21,700 nt of DNA from an uncultured Christensenellaceae bacterium (GTDB lineage: Bacteria > Bacillota > Clostridia > Christensenellales > Pumilibacteraceae), in contig CAJUKR010000027.1 of the NCBI GenBank assembly GCA_910587025.1, forward strand, positions 1 through 21,700. The letters are read 5' to 3'. The stretch's first letter is position 1. Every line of letters starts with the position of its first letter. Of the stretch, positions 7,982-15,588 are shown in pieces. The notes under the pieces were generated by a model that ran no database searches, was not told where the DNA came from, and was given only the letters and a program-made list of their open reading frames with translations. Position numbers and translations under genes: made by a program.

Positions 7982-8005
7982 ATTACGTTGTTATTACAAC
8001 ATAAT
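7982..8005. promoter_or_regulatory. 24-bp palindrome, candidate Crp/Fnr-family operator
   Basis: The arms ATTACGTTGT (7982-7991) and ACAACATAAT (7996-8005) are complementary at 9 of 10 positions around TATT. The inner core GTTGT-N4-ACAAC has the 5-4-5 geometry of Fnr-type sites. The centre (7993.5) is -41.5 from the predicted transporter start (7952) and about +16 from the regulator start, which fits activation of the transporter and autorepression. Confidence 0.6.
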
Positions 8006-8024
8006 CGGGAGAAAATCATCAAAA

Positions 8025-8678
8025 ATGAATATAAGTACGCTCGAAAAAGTAAAAGCTTCCGCACTCATGCGCGGCGTTTCATGTCCGGAACGACTACTCG
8101 AATGTTTCGACGCTCGCGTCAAGAAATTCGTCAAAAGCGAAGAAATAATCGGCTACGGCGACAAGTCTTCGATAATCATTATCACACGAGGTAACGCCAT
8201 AGCCGTAAACGAAGACTGGTTCGGCAACAGAAATATCATAAGCAAGCTCGGCGAGAGCGAAATATTCGGCGCGGCGTTCGTCTTTTCGGAAAGCGAAGTG
8301 TCGTCGCGGCTCGTTGCGACGGAGAACGGTGAAGCGGTGATCCTGGGCGGAAACAAATTGCATCGGGCATGCGCGAAAGGTTGCGCAGACCATACGGCTT
8401 TTATCTATAACGCGCTGAAAATAGTGGCGGGCAGTTGCGTCGGCTTTCTCGAAAAAGTCGAACATCTCTCCCGCCGCTCGATGCGCGAAAAAATTCTGTC
8501 ATTCCTTTCCACACAATCGATAAAAAACGGATCCGACAGTTTTGCGGTGCCGTATTCCAGGCAGGAACTTGCCGATTATCTTGCCGTGGATCGTTGTGCG
8601 CTTTCCTCCGAGCTCGGACGAATGCGAGACGAAGGATTGATACGGTTTCGCAAATCGCAATTCGAGATATTGAAGTGA
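8025..8678 (+). CDS. Crp/Fnr-family transcriptional regulator
   Basis: A 217-aa protein of normal size for the family. Residues about 20-130 form a cyclic-nucleotide-binding-like beta barrel (IIIITRGNAIAV, ISKLGESEIFGA). Residues about 130-150 are the dimerisation helix. From 150 on there is a winged helix with the Crp signature LSRRSMREKILSFL and recognition helix SRQELADYLAVDRCALSSELGRM. The usual cAMP-binding residues are not recognisable, so the effector is unknown. There are six cysteines (20, 27, 116, 120, 138, 191); the 116/120 pair is close, but the N-terminal Cys cluster of Fnr is absent, so an Fe-S cluster is not indicated. A GGGAG lies 13 bases before the ATG, rather far. It is divergent from the binding-protein/permease operon and probably regulates it and itself. 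Confidence 0.9.
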   Translation: MNISTLEKVKASALMRGVSCPERLLECFDARVKKFVKSEEIIGYGDKSSIIIITRGNAIAVNEDWFGNRNIISKLGESEIFGAAFVFSESEVSSRLVATENGEAVILGGNKLHRACAKGCADHTAFIYNALKIVAGSCVGFLEKVEHLSRRSMREKILSFLSTQSIKNGSDSFAVPYSRQELADYLAVDRCALSSELGRMRDEGLIRFRKSQFEILK

Positions 8679-8684
8679 CGCATT

Positions 8685-8726
8685 AAAAACAAACGCCTAT
8701 CGGAAAACCGAAAGGCGTTTGTTTTT
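8685..8726. terminator. Bidirectional terminator between the regulator and hydA
   Basis: AAAAACAAACGCCT (8685-8698) pairs with AGGCGTTTGTTTTT (8713-8726), with a small inner stem TCGG/CCGA around AAAA. Both strands end in T-runs, so it serves the convergent Crp/Fnr-type gene (stop 8678) and the hydrogenase operon (stop 8733). Confidence 0.93.
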
Positions 8727-8732
8727 ATGTTA

Positions 8733-10451
8733 TCAATATTTATTTCTCGGCGTATACGAAGTATGCAGAACTTCGTGCGCCTTGTGACTGTTCGGCTTAT
8801 CGAAATACTCTTCGTAAAGCATTTTGACAACCGGGCTGTCGTGCGACGAGCGAATGTCCGCTGCCTTATCGAAATCGTACAGCGCGCGAGCGCGGATCGT
8901 TTCGAGATCCGTCCAATTGCGTATACTGTCGGGAAGAAGAGGCTGACCGCCGCCGTTTATGCAACCGCCGGGGCATGCCATGATCTCGACGAAATCGTAC
9001 TTCTTTTCTCCAGAACGAATGGATTCGACGACCCTGCGCGCGTTCGCAAGTCCGGACGCAACCGCAACTTTGACGGTAACTCCGGCAACCTTGTATGTAG
9101 CTTCTTTGATCGGAGCCGTTCCGCGCACTTCGGGGAAATCGACAACTTCGAATTTTCCGTCCAGCATATGCGCCGCCGTTCTGAGCGCCGCTTCCATAAC
9201 GCCGCCCGTCGCGCCGAATATAGCTCCTCCGCCCGTCGCGATCTTGAACGGATCGTCGAACTTCTCTTCGGGAAGAGAAGTGAAATCGATACCGGCTGTC
9301 CTGATCATGCGGGCAAGCTCGCGCGTCGTAAGAGCGACGTCGACATCGTAATCGAATTCGCCCCTCGTAACTTCGAATTTCTTCGCCGTACAAGGAATAA
9401 CGCTGACAACGAAAAGATCTTTTGGATCGATACCGTTCTTTTCGCAATAATAGGTTTTCAGTATTGCGCCGAACATCTGCTGCGGAGACTTACACGTAGA
9501 AAGATTCGCAAGCATATCGGGATAATTGTGTTCCATGAACTTTATCCACCCCGGGCAACAAGACGTAAACATCGGCATCGGTTTTTTGTTCACTATTCTG
9601 TCTATAAGCTCGCTCGCTTCCTCGAGAATAGTAAGATCCGCGGTAACGTCCATATTGAATACTCCGACGTCGCCGAGTCTCCTTATTGCCGCAACCATCT
9701 TGCCTTCTACATTCGTACCGACTTCGTAACCGAACTCTTCGCCGAGCGTCGCGCGAACGGACGGAGCGGTAAAGAATACGACTTTTTTATCGGGATCGGA
9801 AATAGCCGACCATACTGCGGACTCGTTCGACTTTTCTATAAGCGCACCGGTGGGACACGCGACTATACACTGACCGCAACCCACGCAAGGCGATTCGATC
9901 GTCGGACGCTCGAGCGCGCTTCCGATATGCACGGCGTAACCTCTTCCTATTGCGCCGATAGCCTCGACGCTCTGAAGGTTTTTACAAGCCGCAACGCAAC
10001 GACGGCAATTGATACATTTGTCGTTGTCGCGGATAAGGAAGGGCGAAGAAGTATCGAGCGGCGTATTCGGTTTCTCGGCTTCGAACTTATCTTCGTCCGC
10101 CGAATATTCGCGGCTGAGACGCTGAAGTTCGCAATTCGCGCTTCTCGCGCACGAAAGACACTTCTTTTTATGCGACGACAGAAGAAGTTCGAGCGTCATT
10201 TTACGCGAACGGCGGCACTTCGCCGTATTCGTTTGCACTTCCATTCCTTCCGTAACGGGATATACACAGGCGGCAACAAGACCGCGAGCGCCGGTAGCTT
10301 CAACTACGCACATACGACAGGAGCCTGCGCAATTCACGCCGCCGAGATAGCAAAGCGTGGGTATCTCTACGTTGGCGATTTTCGCCGCCTGAAGAATAGT
10401 CGTGCCTTCGGGGACGGAAACGCTTATACCGTTTATTTTAAGATTGATCAT
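8733..10451 (-). CDS. hydA: [FeFe] hydrogenase catalytic subunit, HydA/HndD type
   Basis: The 572-aa catalytic subunit makes or oxidises H2. Domains in order: plant-type [2Fe-2S] ferredoxin (Cys34, 45, 48, 63); His/Cys [4Fe-4S] site (His94, Cys98, 101, 107); two [4Fe-4S] clusters (CINCRRCVAAC 146-156 and CVGCGQCIVAC 189-199); H-cluster domain with TSCCPGW (296-302), PCTAKKFE (353-360) and MACPGGCINGGGQP (491-504); C-terminal small-subunit-like segment. The proposed proton-path residues Cys298, Glu278 and Glu281 (from alignment with the Clostridium CpI enzyme by eye) are present. The Met that usually precedes PCT in the second H-cluster motif is Ile352 here. There is no extra C-terminal [2Fe-2S] domain as in Thermotoga HydA. 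GGAGG lies just before the ATG; the gap from hydB is 12 bp. It is the third gene of the operon. Confidence 0.97.
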   Translation of the reverse strand: MINLKINGISVSVPEGTTILQAAKIANVEIPTLCYLGGVNCAGSCRMCVVEATGARGLVAACVYPVTEGMEVQTNTAKCRRSRKMTLELLLSSHKKKCLSCARSANCELQRLSREYSADEDKFEAEKPNTPLDTSSPFLIRDNDKCINCRRCVAACKNLQSVEAIGAIGRGYAVHIGSALERPTIESPCVGCGQCIVACPTGALIEKSNESAVWSAISDPDKKVVFFTAPSVRATLGEEFGYEVGTNVEGKMVAAIRRLGDVGVFNMDVTADLTILEEASELIDRIVNKKPMPMFTSCCPGWIKFMEHNYPDMLANLSTCKSPQQMFGAILKTYYCEKNGIDPKDLFVVSVIPCTAKKFEVTRGEFDYDVDVALTTRELARMIRTAGIDFTSLPEEKFDDPFKIATGGGAIFGATGGVMEAALRTAAHMLDGKFEVVDFPEVRGTAPIKEATYKVAGVTVKVAVASGLANARRVVESIRSGEKKYDFVEIMACPGGCINGGGQPLLPDSIRNWTDLETIRARALYDFDKAADIRSSHDSPVVKMLYEEYFDKPNSHKAHEVLHTSYTPRNKY

Positions 10452-10463
10452 AATTCTCCTCCC

Positions 10464-12359
10464 TTATTTCTTCACGATCGCGCCGAAGCGGCAATTGTTC
10501 ATGCACACTCCGCACTTGATACATTTCTTGGTGTCGATGACGTGCGGCTCTTTGACCTTGCCCGAAATCGCATTGACCGGACAATTTCTCGCGCAAAGAG
10601 TACAACCTTTACACTTATCCGCAATTATGCTGTAAGACAAAAGCGCCTTGCATACGCCGGACGGACACTCCTTATCGAAAATGTGCGCCTTATATTCGTT
10701 CTCGAAGTATCTGAGCGTGGAAAGAACGGGGTTGGGCGCGGATTGACCGAGCGCGCAAAGCGACGACGATTTCATATGCTCCGCAAGCTCTTTGATCTTA
10801 TCGAGATCTTCGGGCTCGCCCTTTCCTTTCGTGATTTTTGTAAGGAGTTCGAGCAGACGTTTTGTTCCTATACGGCAGGGATTGCACTTGCCGCACGACT
10901 CGTCTGCGGTAAACTCGAGATAGAACTTCGAGATATCGACCATACAGGTGTCTTCGTCGAGAATGATCATTCCGCCCGACCCCATCATCGAACCGATCTT
11001 TTTGAGGTTTTCGTAATCGATCGGAATATCGAGACAGCTCGCGGGAATACAACCGCCCGAAGGTCCGCCCGTCTGCGCGGCTTTGAACTTCTTGCCGTTC
11101 GGTATTCCGCCGCCGATCTCTTCGACGATAGTACGAAGCGTCGTTCCCATCGGAACTTCCACAAGTCCGACGTTTGTGATCTTTCCGCCGAGCGCAAAGA
11201 CTTTTGTTCCCTTGGACGTATCCGTTCCTATCGACGAATACCATTTTCCGCCGTTCATGATTATGGGATTGATGTTCGCCCACGTTTCCACGTTATTGAG
11301 TATGGTGGGTTTACCGAACAGACCCTTGACCGCCGGGAAAGGAGGTCTGGGACGAGGCTCGCCTCTGTGCCCTTCTATGCTCGTCATCAATGCGGTTTCT
11401 TCTCCGCAAACGAACGCGCCCGCGCCGAGTCTGAGCTCGATATCGAAATCGAATCCCGTACCGAATATGTTTTTACCGAGCAGTCCGTATTCACGAGCCT
11501 GCCTGATAGCTATATTGAGACGCTGAACCGCGATCGGATATTCCGCTCTTACGTATATGTATCCCTGATTCGATCCTATCGTATACCCCGCGATAGCCAT
11601 CGCCTCGAGGACGCAATGAGGATCGCCCTCGAGAATGGATCTGTCCATGAACGCGCCGGGATCGCCCTCGTCGGCGTTACAGCAGACGTATTTTATATCG
11701 CTGACCGACGCTTTGGCAAAAGACCATTTTCTTCCCGTCGGGAAACCCGCACCGCCGCGCCCGCAAAGACCGGAAGTATTAAGTTCCGCAAGCACGTCGT
11801 CGGGAGTCATTGTAGTAAGTACTTTCGCAAGCGCGCTGTAATCGCCCGCGCCGATAGCTTCTTCTATATTTTCCGCTTCGATAACGCCGCAATTGCGAAG
11901 CGCGATACGAAGCTGCTTTTTATAAAACGGAGTTTCTGCGAACGGAAGAATGCTTCCGTCCTTCATCACAGTTCCCTGATAAAGCAATTCTTTCACTACC
12001 TCGCCGCCGGGAACGAGATGTCTTTCGACGATCGTCCGCGCGTGCTCGGGAGTCATCTGCGAATAGAACGCGCCTTCGGGATATACGATCATAATCGGAC
12101 CGAGAGCGCACAGACCGAAACACCCGGTCTTGATTATGAGCACGTCGTCGATACCGCGCTCCTTGAGCGAGGTTTCGAGTTGCTCTATAACTTCTTTCGA
12201 ATGCGACGAAGTACAACCCGTGCCGCCGCAAACAAGCACCTGCTTGCGGTAGCCGATATTCTTCTCGAGCTCGGCGCTCGCCTCTCCGACAAGCTGTCTT
12301 ACTCTTATTATATCGTGATGTTTTGCTTTGATTTCGTTAAGCTGCTGAACAGTCATCAT
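10464..12359 (-). CDS. hydB: NADH-binding subunit of [FeFe] hydrogenase (HydB/HndC, NuoF-like)
   Basis: A 631-aa flavoprotein that links NAD(H) to the hydrogenase. It has an N-terminal thioredoxin-like [2Fe-2S] domain (Cys44, 49, 80, 84), the NuoF core with NADH/FMN motif GRGGAGFPTGRKW (200-212), the [4Fe-4S] site ESCGKCNPCRIGT plus Cys535, and a C-terminal two-cluster ferredoxin (Cys583/586/589/593 and 613/616/619/623). This is the standard arrangement of HydB in electron-bifurcating or NAD-dependent trimeric hydrogenases. Two consecutive ATGs begin the gene. The first overlaps the hydC stop by one base (TAATG); the second (12356) has better spacing from GGGAGGG and may be the real start, giving 630 aa. 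Whether the complex bifurcates, using ferredoxin and NADH together, cannot be proven from sequence. Confidence 0.96.
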   Translation of the reverse strand: MMTVQQLNEIKAKHHDIIRVRQLVGEASAELEKNIGYRKQVLVCGGTGCTSSHSKEVIEQLETSLKERGIDDVLIIKTGCFGLCALGPIMIVYPEGAFYSQMTPEHARTIVERHLVPGGEVVKELLYQGTVMKDGSILPFAETPFYKKQLRIALRNCGVIEAENIEEAIGAGDYSALAKVLTTMTPDDVLAELNTSGLCGRGGAGFPTGRKWSFAKASVSDIKYVCCNADEGDPGAFMDRSILEGDPHCVLEAMAIAGYTIGSNQGYIYVRAEYPIAVQRLNIAIRQAREYGLLGKNIFGTGFDFDIELRLGAGAFVCGEETALMTSIEGHRGEPRPRPPFPAVKGLFGKPTILNNVETWANINPIIMNGGKWYSSIGTDTSKGTKVFALGGKITNVGLVEVPMGTTLRTIVEEIGGGIPNGKKFKAAQTGGPSGGCIPASCLDIPIDYENLKKIGSMMGSGGMIILDEDTCMVDISKFYLEFTADESCGKCNPCRIGTKRLLELLTKITKGKGEPEDLDKIKELAEHMKSSSLCALGQSAPNPVLSTLRYFENEYKAHIFDKECPSGVCKALLSYSIIADKCKGCTLCARNCPVNAISGKVKEPHVIDTKKCIKCGVCMNNCRFGAIVKK

Positions 12360-12853
12360 TAACCCTCCCGATAAGAATCGAGTATGCCGTCAAGCATATC
12401 CACCGTAAGCTTTCCGTGCACGTCGTCGTCCACCATCATGACGGGTGCGAGACCGCACGCGCCTACGCAACGACAAGAGTCGAGCGAGAACAACCCGTCG
12501 GCGGTACATTCTCCGCACTTGATTCCGAGTTTTTGCTCGAGAGCCTCGAGTATTTTATCGGCGCCCTTGACATAACACGCCGTACCGAGGCACAGACTTA
12601 TTCTGTGCTTGCCTTTCGGCATAAGCGCAAACTGCGTATAGAACGTAGCGACGCCGTACACTTCGGACAGCGATACGCCAAGACCGTCGGCAATCATTAT
12701 CTGAACTTCTTTGGGCAGATATCCGTATATTCCCTGCGCTTCCTGCATAACGCGCATAAGACAGCCCGGAGTAGATTTGTGAGCGTCGATTACCTTTTTG
12801 AGCTCAGTCTCCTGTTCTGCCGTTCCTTTGAATTCAGGAACAAAATCTGACAT
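12359..12853 (-). CDS. hydC: [2Fe-2S] subunit of [FeFe] hydrogenase (HydC/HndA, NuoE-like)
   Basis: A 164-aa thioredoxin-like ferredoxin subunit that passes electrons between the NuoF-like subunit and the rest of the complex. The [2Fe-2S] ligands are CLGTAC (Cys88, Cys93) and CVGAC (Cys129, Cys133). The helical N-terminal region (LMRVMQEAQGIYGYLP) and EVYGVATFYTQF are typical of NuoE. A longer frame opens at 12883, but the ATG at 12853 is preceded by a perfect AGGAGG at five-base spacing, and the family usually starts close to this point. It is first gene of the hydC-hydB-hydA operon, transcribed from the promoter at 12891-12919. Confidence 0.95.
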   Translation of the reverse strand: MSDFVPEFKGTAEQETELKKVIDAHKSTPGCLMRVMQEAQGIYGYLPKEVQIMIADGLGVSLSEVYGVATFYTQFALMPKGKHRISLCLGTACYVKGADKILEALEQKLGIKCGECTADGLFSLDSCRCVGACGLAPVMMVDDDVHGKLTVDMLDGILDSYREG

Positions 12854-12890
12854 TGTAACCTCCTGTGCGCTATAACCCCGCACGCTTAGA

Positions 12891-12919
12891 ATTATATCAA
12901 AATCGAGCAGAAAAGTAAA
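12891..12919 (-). promoter_or_regulatory. Promoter of the hydrogenase operon (extended -10)
   Basis: On the minus strand, TTTACT (12914-12919), a 17-base spacer and TATAAT (12891-12896) preceded by TGA (TGnTATAAT). Start is predicted near 12884. No Rex-type box (TTGTTAAN4TTAACAA) is apparent around it. Upstream, at 12949-12990, TTGCA or its complement occurs three times; its meaning is unknown. Confidence 0.7.
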
Positions 12920-13059
12920 AGGTTTTTGTCCGAATTTGTCGATTAGTTTTGCATTTTATACAGTAAAATATTGCAAATCTTACAATGCAAGAAAATATAC
13001 GAAAAAAATACGACTGTTTTTGCTTTCAAACGTCGTTATGCACGGCATTCCCATAATTT

Positions 13060-13677
13060 TCAACCGACGTGATTCGGCGCTTTTCCTTCATTCCAGAAAC
13101 GAAACTCCGTTAATATGGGAGAGTCGAAAAGTTCTCTGCACTTCCGTTGAAGTACAATATACGAATCGTAATCGTCGAGAACGCTCCACGTCTCGAATTC
13201 GTTTGTAATATACGGCTTGAGATAATCGCAACACCGTCTCTTTTTCAGCTCGGCTGTTATTATTCTGTCGATCGGGATATGCAGCCATAACAACATCCCG
13301 TTCAATCGCTCGTCTGCAAGAAGCATATACTTCAAAAACATATTGATCCACTTCTGCGCCTGCCCGTATGTAAATTTGTGCTTATCCGCAAAAATCAACT
13401 TCATTTTGTCGCAAAGCATACGATGCCACTCATCGAAGGCCTCGGCGGACTCCAACCGCGATTTCGTCAGATTCTCATACTCGTTTTTCAACAAAGAGAA
13501 TATTTCGTTCTTGATATTTTGTTTTTCATCGTTCTTTCCGAATCCTCTCAATGTGCGGCACAGATCGGCATACGCAAGTCGAGCCGCGTTTAACGGAACA
13601 TCTCCGTCGAATAATCTACGCTTGACGGCATCGTAAAATTCCGCAACATCTTTATTTTTTTGCAATTCCTTATTCAT
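13060..13677 (-). CDS. Uncharacterised 205-aa helical protein
   Basis: I do not recognise a named family. The preferred start is the ATG at 13677 (AAGGA about eight bases upstream), not the ATG at 13713, which lies inside an inverted repeat. The protein is soluble, largely helical and rich in charged residues. The central block FTYGQAQKWINMFLKYMLL, then LHIPIDRII, then a W-x-LDDYDSY segment and a terminal FWNEG recall unnamed bacterial proteins that share a G-x-A-Q-K-x-x-N-x-x-L-K-Y helix followed by a P-x-D motif; this is a memory of a pattern, not a confirmed homology. No signal peptide or transmembrane segment. It follows a four-helix membrane protein after 117 bp and has an unusual structured leader (13691-13736). 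Confidence 0.7.
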   Translation of the reverse strand: MNKELQKNKDVAEFYDAVKRRLFDGDVPLNAARLAYADLCRTLRGFGKNDEKQNIKNEIFSLLKNEYENLTKSRLESAEAFDEWHRMLCDKMKLIFADKHKFTYGQAQKWINMFLKYMLLADERLNGMLLWLHIPIDRIITAELKKRRCCDYLKPYITNEFETWSVLDDYDSYIVLQRKCRELFDSPILTEFRFWNEGKAPNHVG

Positions 13678-13690
13678 TTTTCTTCCTTCG

Positions 13691-13736
13691 AAAATCGAAC
13701 AACAGACGGACAATCGATTTTATCATCCGTCTGTTG
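13691..13736 (-). promoter_or_regulatory. Leader with two mutually exclusive hairpins
   Basis: CAACAGACGGA (13700-13710) pairs with TCCGTCTGTTG (13726-13736), an 11-bp perfect stem with a 15-base loop. The loop also contains an 8-base block (13714-13721) complementary to 13691-13698, directly next to the ribosome binding site of the 205-aa gene. The two stems share space and could alternate. No T-run follows, so it is not an ordinary terminator. Confidence 0.45.
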
Positions 13737-13794
13737 CATGTTACAAATATCTTATTTCCGATACGCGCATAACCTGTAACGCATACAATACAGC

Positions 13795-14229
13795 CTATAA
13801 TGAGTTTTTACAACTTATCAGGATATGATTTACCGCAAAAACAACAGCGAAAACGATAAGCGGAATACTCGCCACAACTATACCGCAGAACAAAAAAACA
13901 CACGACGGAATTATCGAAAGAGACAGTGCCTTCAGTTTATCGTTTCTGTTTCGGCAAATCACCCAGAACATTAAATAAGCGAGGCACAGCGCACCGTTTA
14001 CGGACAAATAAACGACAAGCGCATTATCAAACCAAAAACCGAAATAAGTATACGGAATATTGAATATCATAAAAACAAAACAGCCGTATCTGCCTATCTG
14101 TTCCGCAATTATGACCGCTTTATCATTATAAGTGTCGCCGCCGTCGTTTGCGTGTTTTACGGCATAAACGATATTCGGAATCATAATTATCGCCATAACG
14201 GCAAGCCCGTAATAATTAAACCAACCCAT
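13795..14229 (-). CDS. Small four-helix membrane protein, unknown function
   Basis: The 144-aa protein has four hydrophobic segments (about residues 5-23, 45-66, 70-92 and 105-137) and a short, basic C-terminus, so it is an integral cytoplasmic-membrane protein. The beginning (GWFNYYGLAVMAIIMIPNIVYA) resembles a widespread group of unnamed clostridial membrane proteins. The start ATG at 14229 has AAGG about seven bases upstream. It follows the broken pyridoxamine-oxidase-like gene after 19 bp and is probably co-transcribed with it from the promoter at 15525-15553. No function can be assigned. Confidence 0.75.
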   Translation of the reverse strand: MGWFNYYGLAVMAIIMIPNIVYAVKHANDGGDTYNDKAVIIAEQIGRYGCFVFMIFNIPYTYFGFWFDNALVVYLSVNGALCLAYLMFWVICRNRNDKLKALSLSIIPSCVFLFCGIVVASIPLIVFAVVFAVNHILISCKNSL

Positions 14230-14248
14230 ATAAACGCCTTAACGAATT

Positions 14249-14670
14249 TTATATCTCGAATGTTTCAAACTCGCCGTCTATGTAAACGGTAGCTTCGTTT
14301 GCGGTAAAGTGAATGACGCAATATTCGGGATCGTCTTTTCCGCCGTCGGGAAAATGTTTTTCAAGGAAGCCGCCGTATTTCTCCCACAAAGCATTCTTCA
14401 CGCTTTTATCGGATACGATTTCCATATCCCCGTAAGAGTTACGCTGTCGCCGCCATCATAAAACGTAACGCCCGATTTACGGTTGTTCTTAAAATGCCGC
14501 ACTTTCGTTTCGCTTGCGCCGGTCGAAAACCAAAATTCTTTTATCCCGATTGTTCTCAACGGCATAAGCACGCAAATTCGCGGATAACCATTCTCCGATA
14601 CGGACGCAACGGTACAAACATTACACTTGGATAAAAGGTTTTCGGCTTTTTTGACAAGACTGTTATTCAT
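14249..14670 (-). pseudogene. Pyridoxamine 5'-phosphate oxidase-like protein, frameshifted
   Basis: The frame from the ATG at 14670 (GGAG eight bases upstream) encodes a flavin-binding split-barrel N-terminus (CNVCTVASVSENGYPR, then EFWFSTGASETKVRHF) and stops after 90 aa at 14398. The expected C-terminus continues in another frame to TAA at 14249-14251: MEIVSDKSVKNALW, KHFPDGGKDDPEYCV and ATVYIDGEFETFEI. The two parts join at about 14426-14431, beside a run of four G (CCCC on plus, 14428-14431). Restoring a single missing base gives 140 aa, the usual length of this small oxidoreductase family (general-stress-protein-26-like). Either the gene is newly inactivated or the assembly lacks one base; the otherwise intact second half favours a recent event or an error. 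It sits in an apparent operon with two membrane proteins. Confidence 0.88.
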
Positions 14671-14704
14671 AAGTGATACTCCGTTCTCAGTTTAATTTTT
14701 CGAA

Positions 14705-15478
14705 TCATTCAATATTTACATCTTTCTTTGCCGCAAAACGAACGATACATTTCCCTGCGACTCCCAAAACGATCGTAAGCGCGGCAAAGATCAGAACAAA
14801 TACGTTTACGGTATCATACCATCGCAACCAAAGAACCGCGGCGTCCGCGATTGCCGTAAAAATCCATACGTAAGGACAGAAAGAACTTACGGAATTTTTA
14901 TCGAAAAACATAACGAGCATAACCGTAAATACCGCAACAAGAACGAATGACGTTATGCTCTCGACGATATAAAAAGCCGTGACGAGCGAAGGCTCGGAAC
15001 CGACGCCCATTTTATATACGACGGGAACAGCCATCGAAAAAGCGGCAATATATGCGAAAGTCCACCACTTTATCAGTCCGTTACCTTCCCTTGCGACGCA
15101 CCTGACCGTATATACAGCCATTCCGCCAAGCAGACAACCGTATGCAACGAATTGTACGACCAGAATCGTGCCTATAGTGTGAACCATGCCACCGAGTAAA
15201 ATTATGCCCGCAGCAATGCTCGGATGCCTGAAATCCGCTCCCGCTTTATCTCCTACGAAATCGAATATCTTGCGACCGAATAACAGAAGGTAGAGCCAGC
15301 CGCCGCAAAGCGATACTAAAGTCAAAATCGTCATATATCGATCAAGCATATCCATTTGCGGCATTCCGAATCGAAAAGCCTCAACAAGGCTGATGATCCT
15401 TTCAGCCGTGAGTATGATAAAATACAACAGAAAAAGCGCGCTTTGAAGAACATTCGTAATTCTGTATTCGTTATTCAT
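14705..15478 (-). CDS. Multi-pass membrane protein, unknown function
   Basis: The 257-aa protein has about seven or eight hydrophobic segments from residue 10 to 245, with short polar loops and a basic C-terminal tail (FAAKKDVNIE). The frame also opens at TTG 15484, but the ATG at 15478 has AAGGAGG at seven bases and is clearly the start. I see no catalytic or transport signature. It is first gene of the transcript that continues into the frameshifted oxidase-like gene (34 bp later) and the four-helix membrane protein. The promoter at 15525-15553 carries a palindrome over its -10 box, so the unit is probably controlled by a repressor not encoded here. Confidence 0.75.
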   Translation of the reverse strand: MNNEYRITNVLQSALFLLYFIILTAERIISLVEAFRFGMPQMDMLDRYMTILTLVSLCGGWLYLLLFGRKIFDFVGDKAGADFRHPSIAAGIILLGGMVHTIGTILVVQFVAYGCLLGGMAVYTVRCVAREGNGLIKWWTFAYIAAFSMAVPVVYKMGVGSEPSLVTAFYIVESITSFVLVAVFTVMLVMFFDKNSVSSFCPYVWIFTAIADAAVLWLRWYDTVNVFVLIFAALTIVLGVAGKCIVRFAAKKDVNIE

Positions 15479-15509
15479 ATCCAAACCTCCTTACTTCAAA
15501 GCCTACAGC

Positions 15510-15529
15510 ATAATCACCGAAATGATTAT
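15510..15529. promoter_or_regulatory. Palindrome over the -10 box, candidate operator
   Basis: ATAATCA (15510-15516) and TGATTAT (15523-15529) are perfectly complementary arms around CCGAAA. It covers most of the -10 box and the start site of the promoter for the membrane-protein operon, a position suited to repression. Confidence 0.45.
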
Positions 15530-15553
15530 AACACATCGAAACAGCAAAATCAA
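15525..15553 (-). promoter_or_regulatory. Sigma-A promoter of the membrane-protein operon
   Basis: TTGATT (15548-15553), 17-base spacer, TATAAT (15525-15530) on the minus strand. The predicted start is near 15518, about 40 bases before the ATG at 15478. Confidence 0.85.
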
Positions 15554-15588
15554 ATTGTTAAGTTTGTTCACATGATTTGACGGTAACT

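Noticed and set aside
8025..8678. Fe-S-dependent oxygen sensor (true Fnr)
   Set aside because: The N-terminal Cys cluster needed by Fnr is absent; the CxxxC at 116-120 alone does not support a [4Fe-4S] site.
8727..12362. 1211-codon plus-strand frame opposite hydA and hydB
   Set aside because: This long open antisense frame follows from codon bias of the two hydrogenase genes. Its translation is Arg-rich and low in recognisable domains, and it begins inside the terminator at 8685-8726.
12854..12883. Ten-codon N-terminal extension of hydC from 12883
   Set aside because: The perfect AGGAGG five bases before the ATG at 12853, and the family start, favour the shorter protein; the predicted transcription start (about 12884) also leaves no leader for the longer form.
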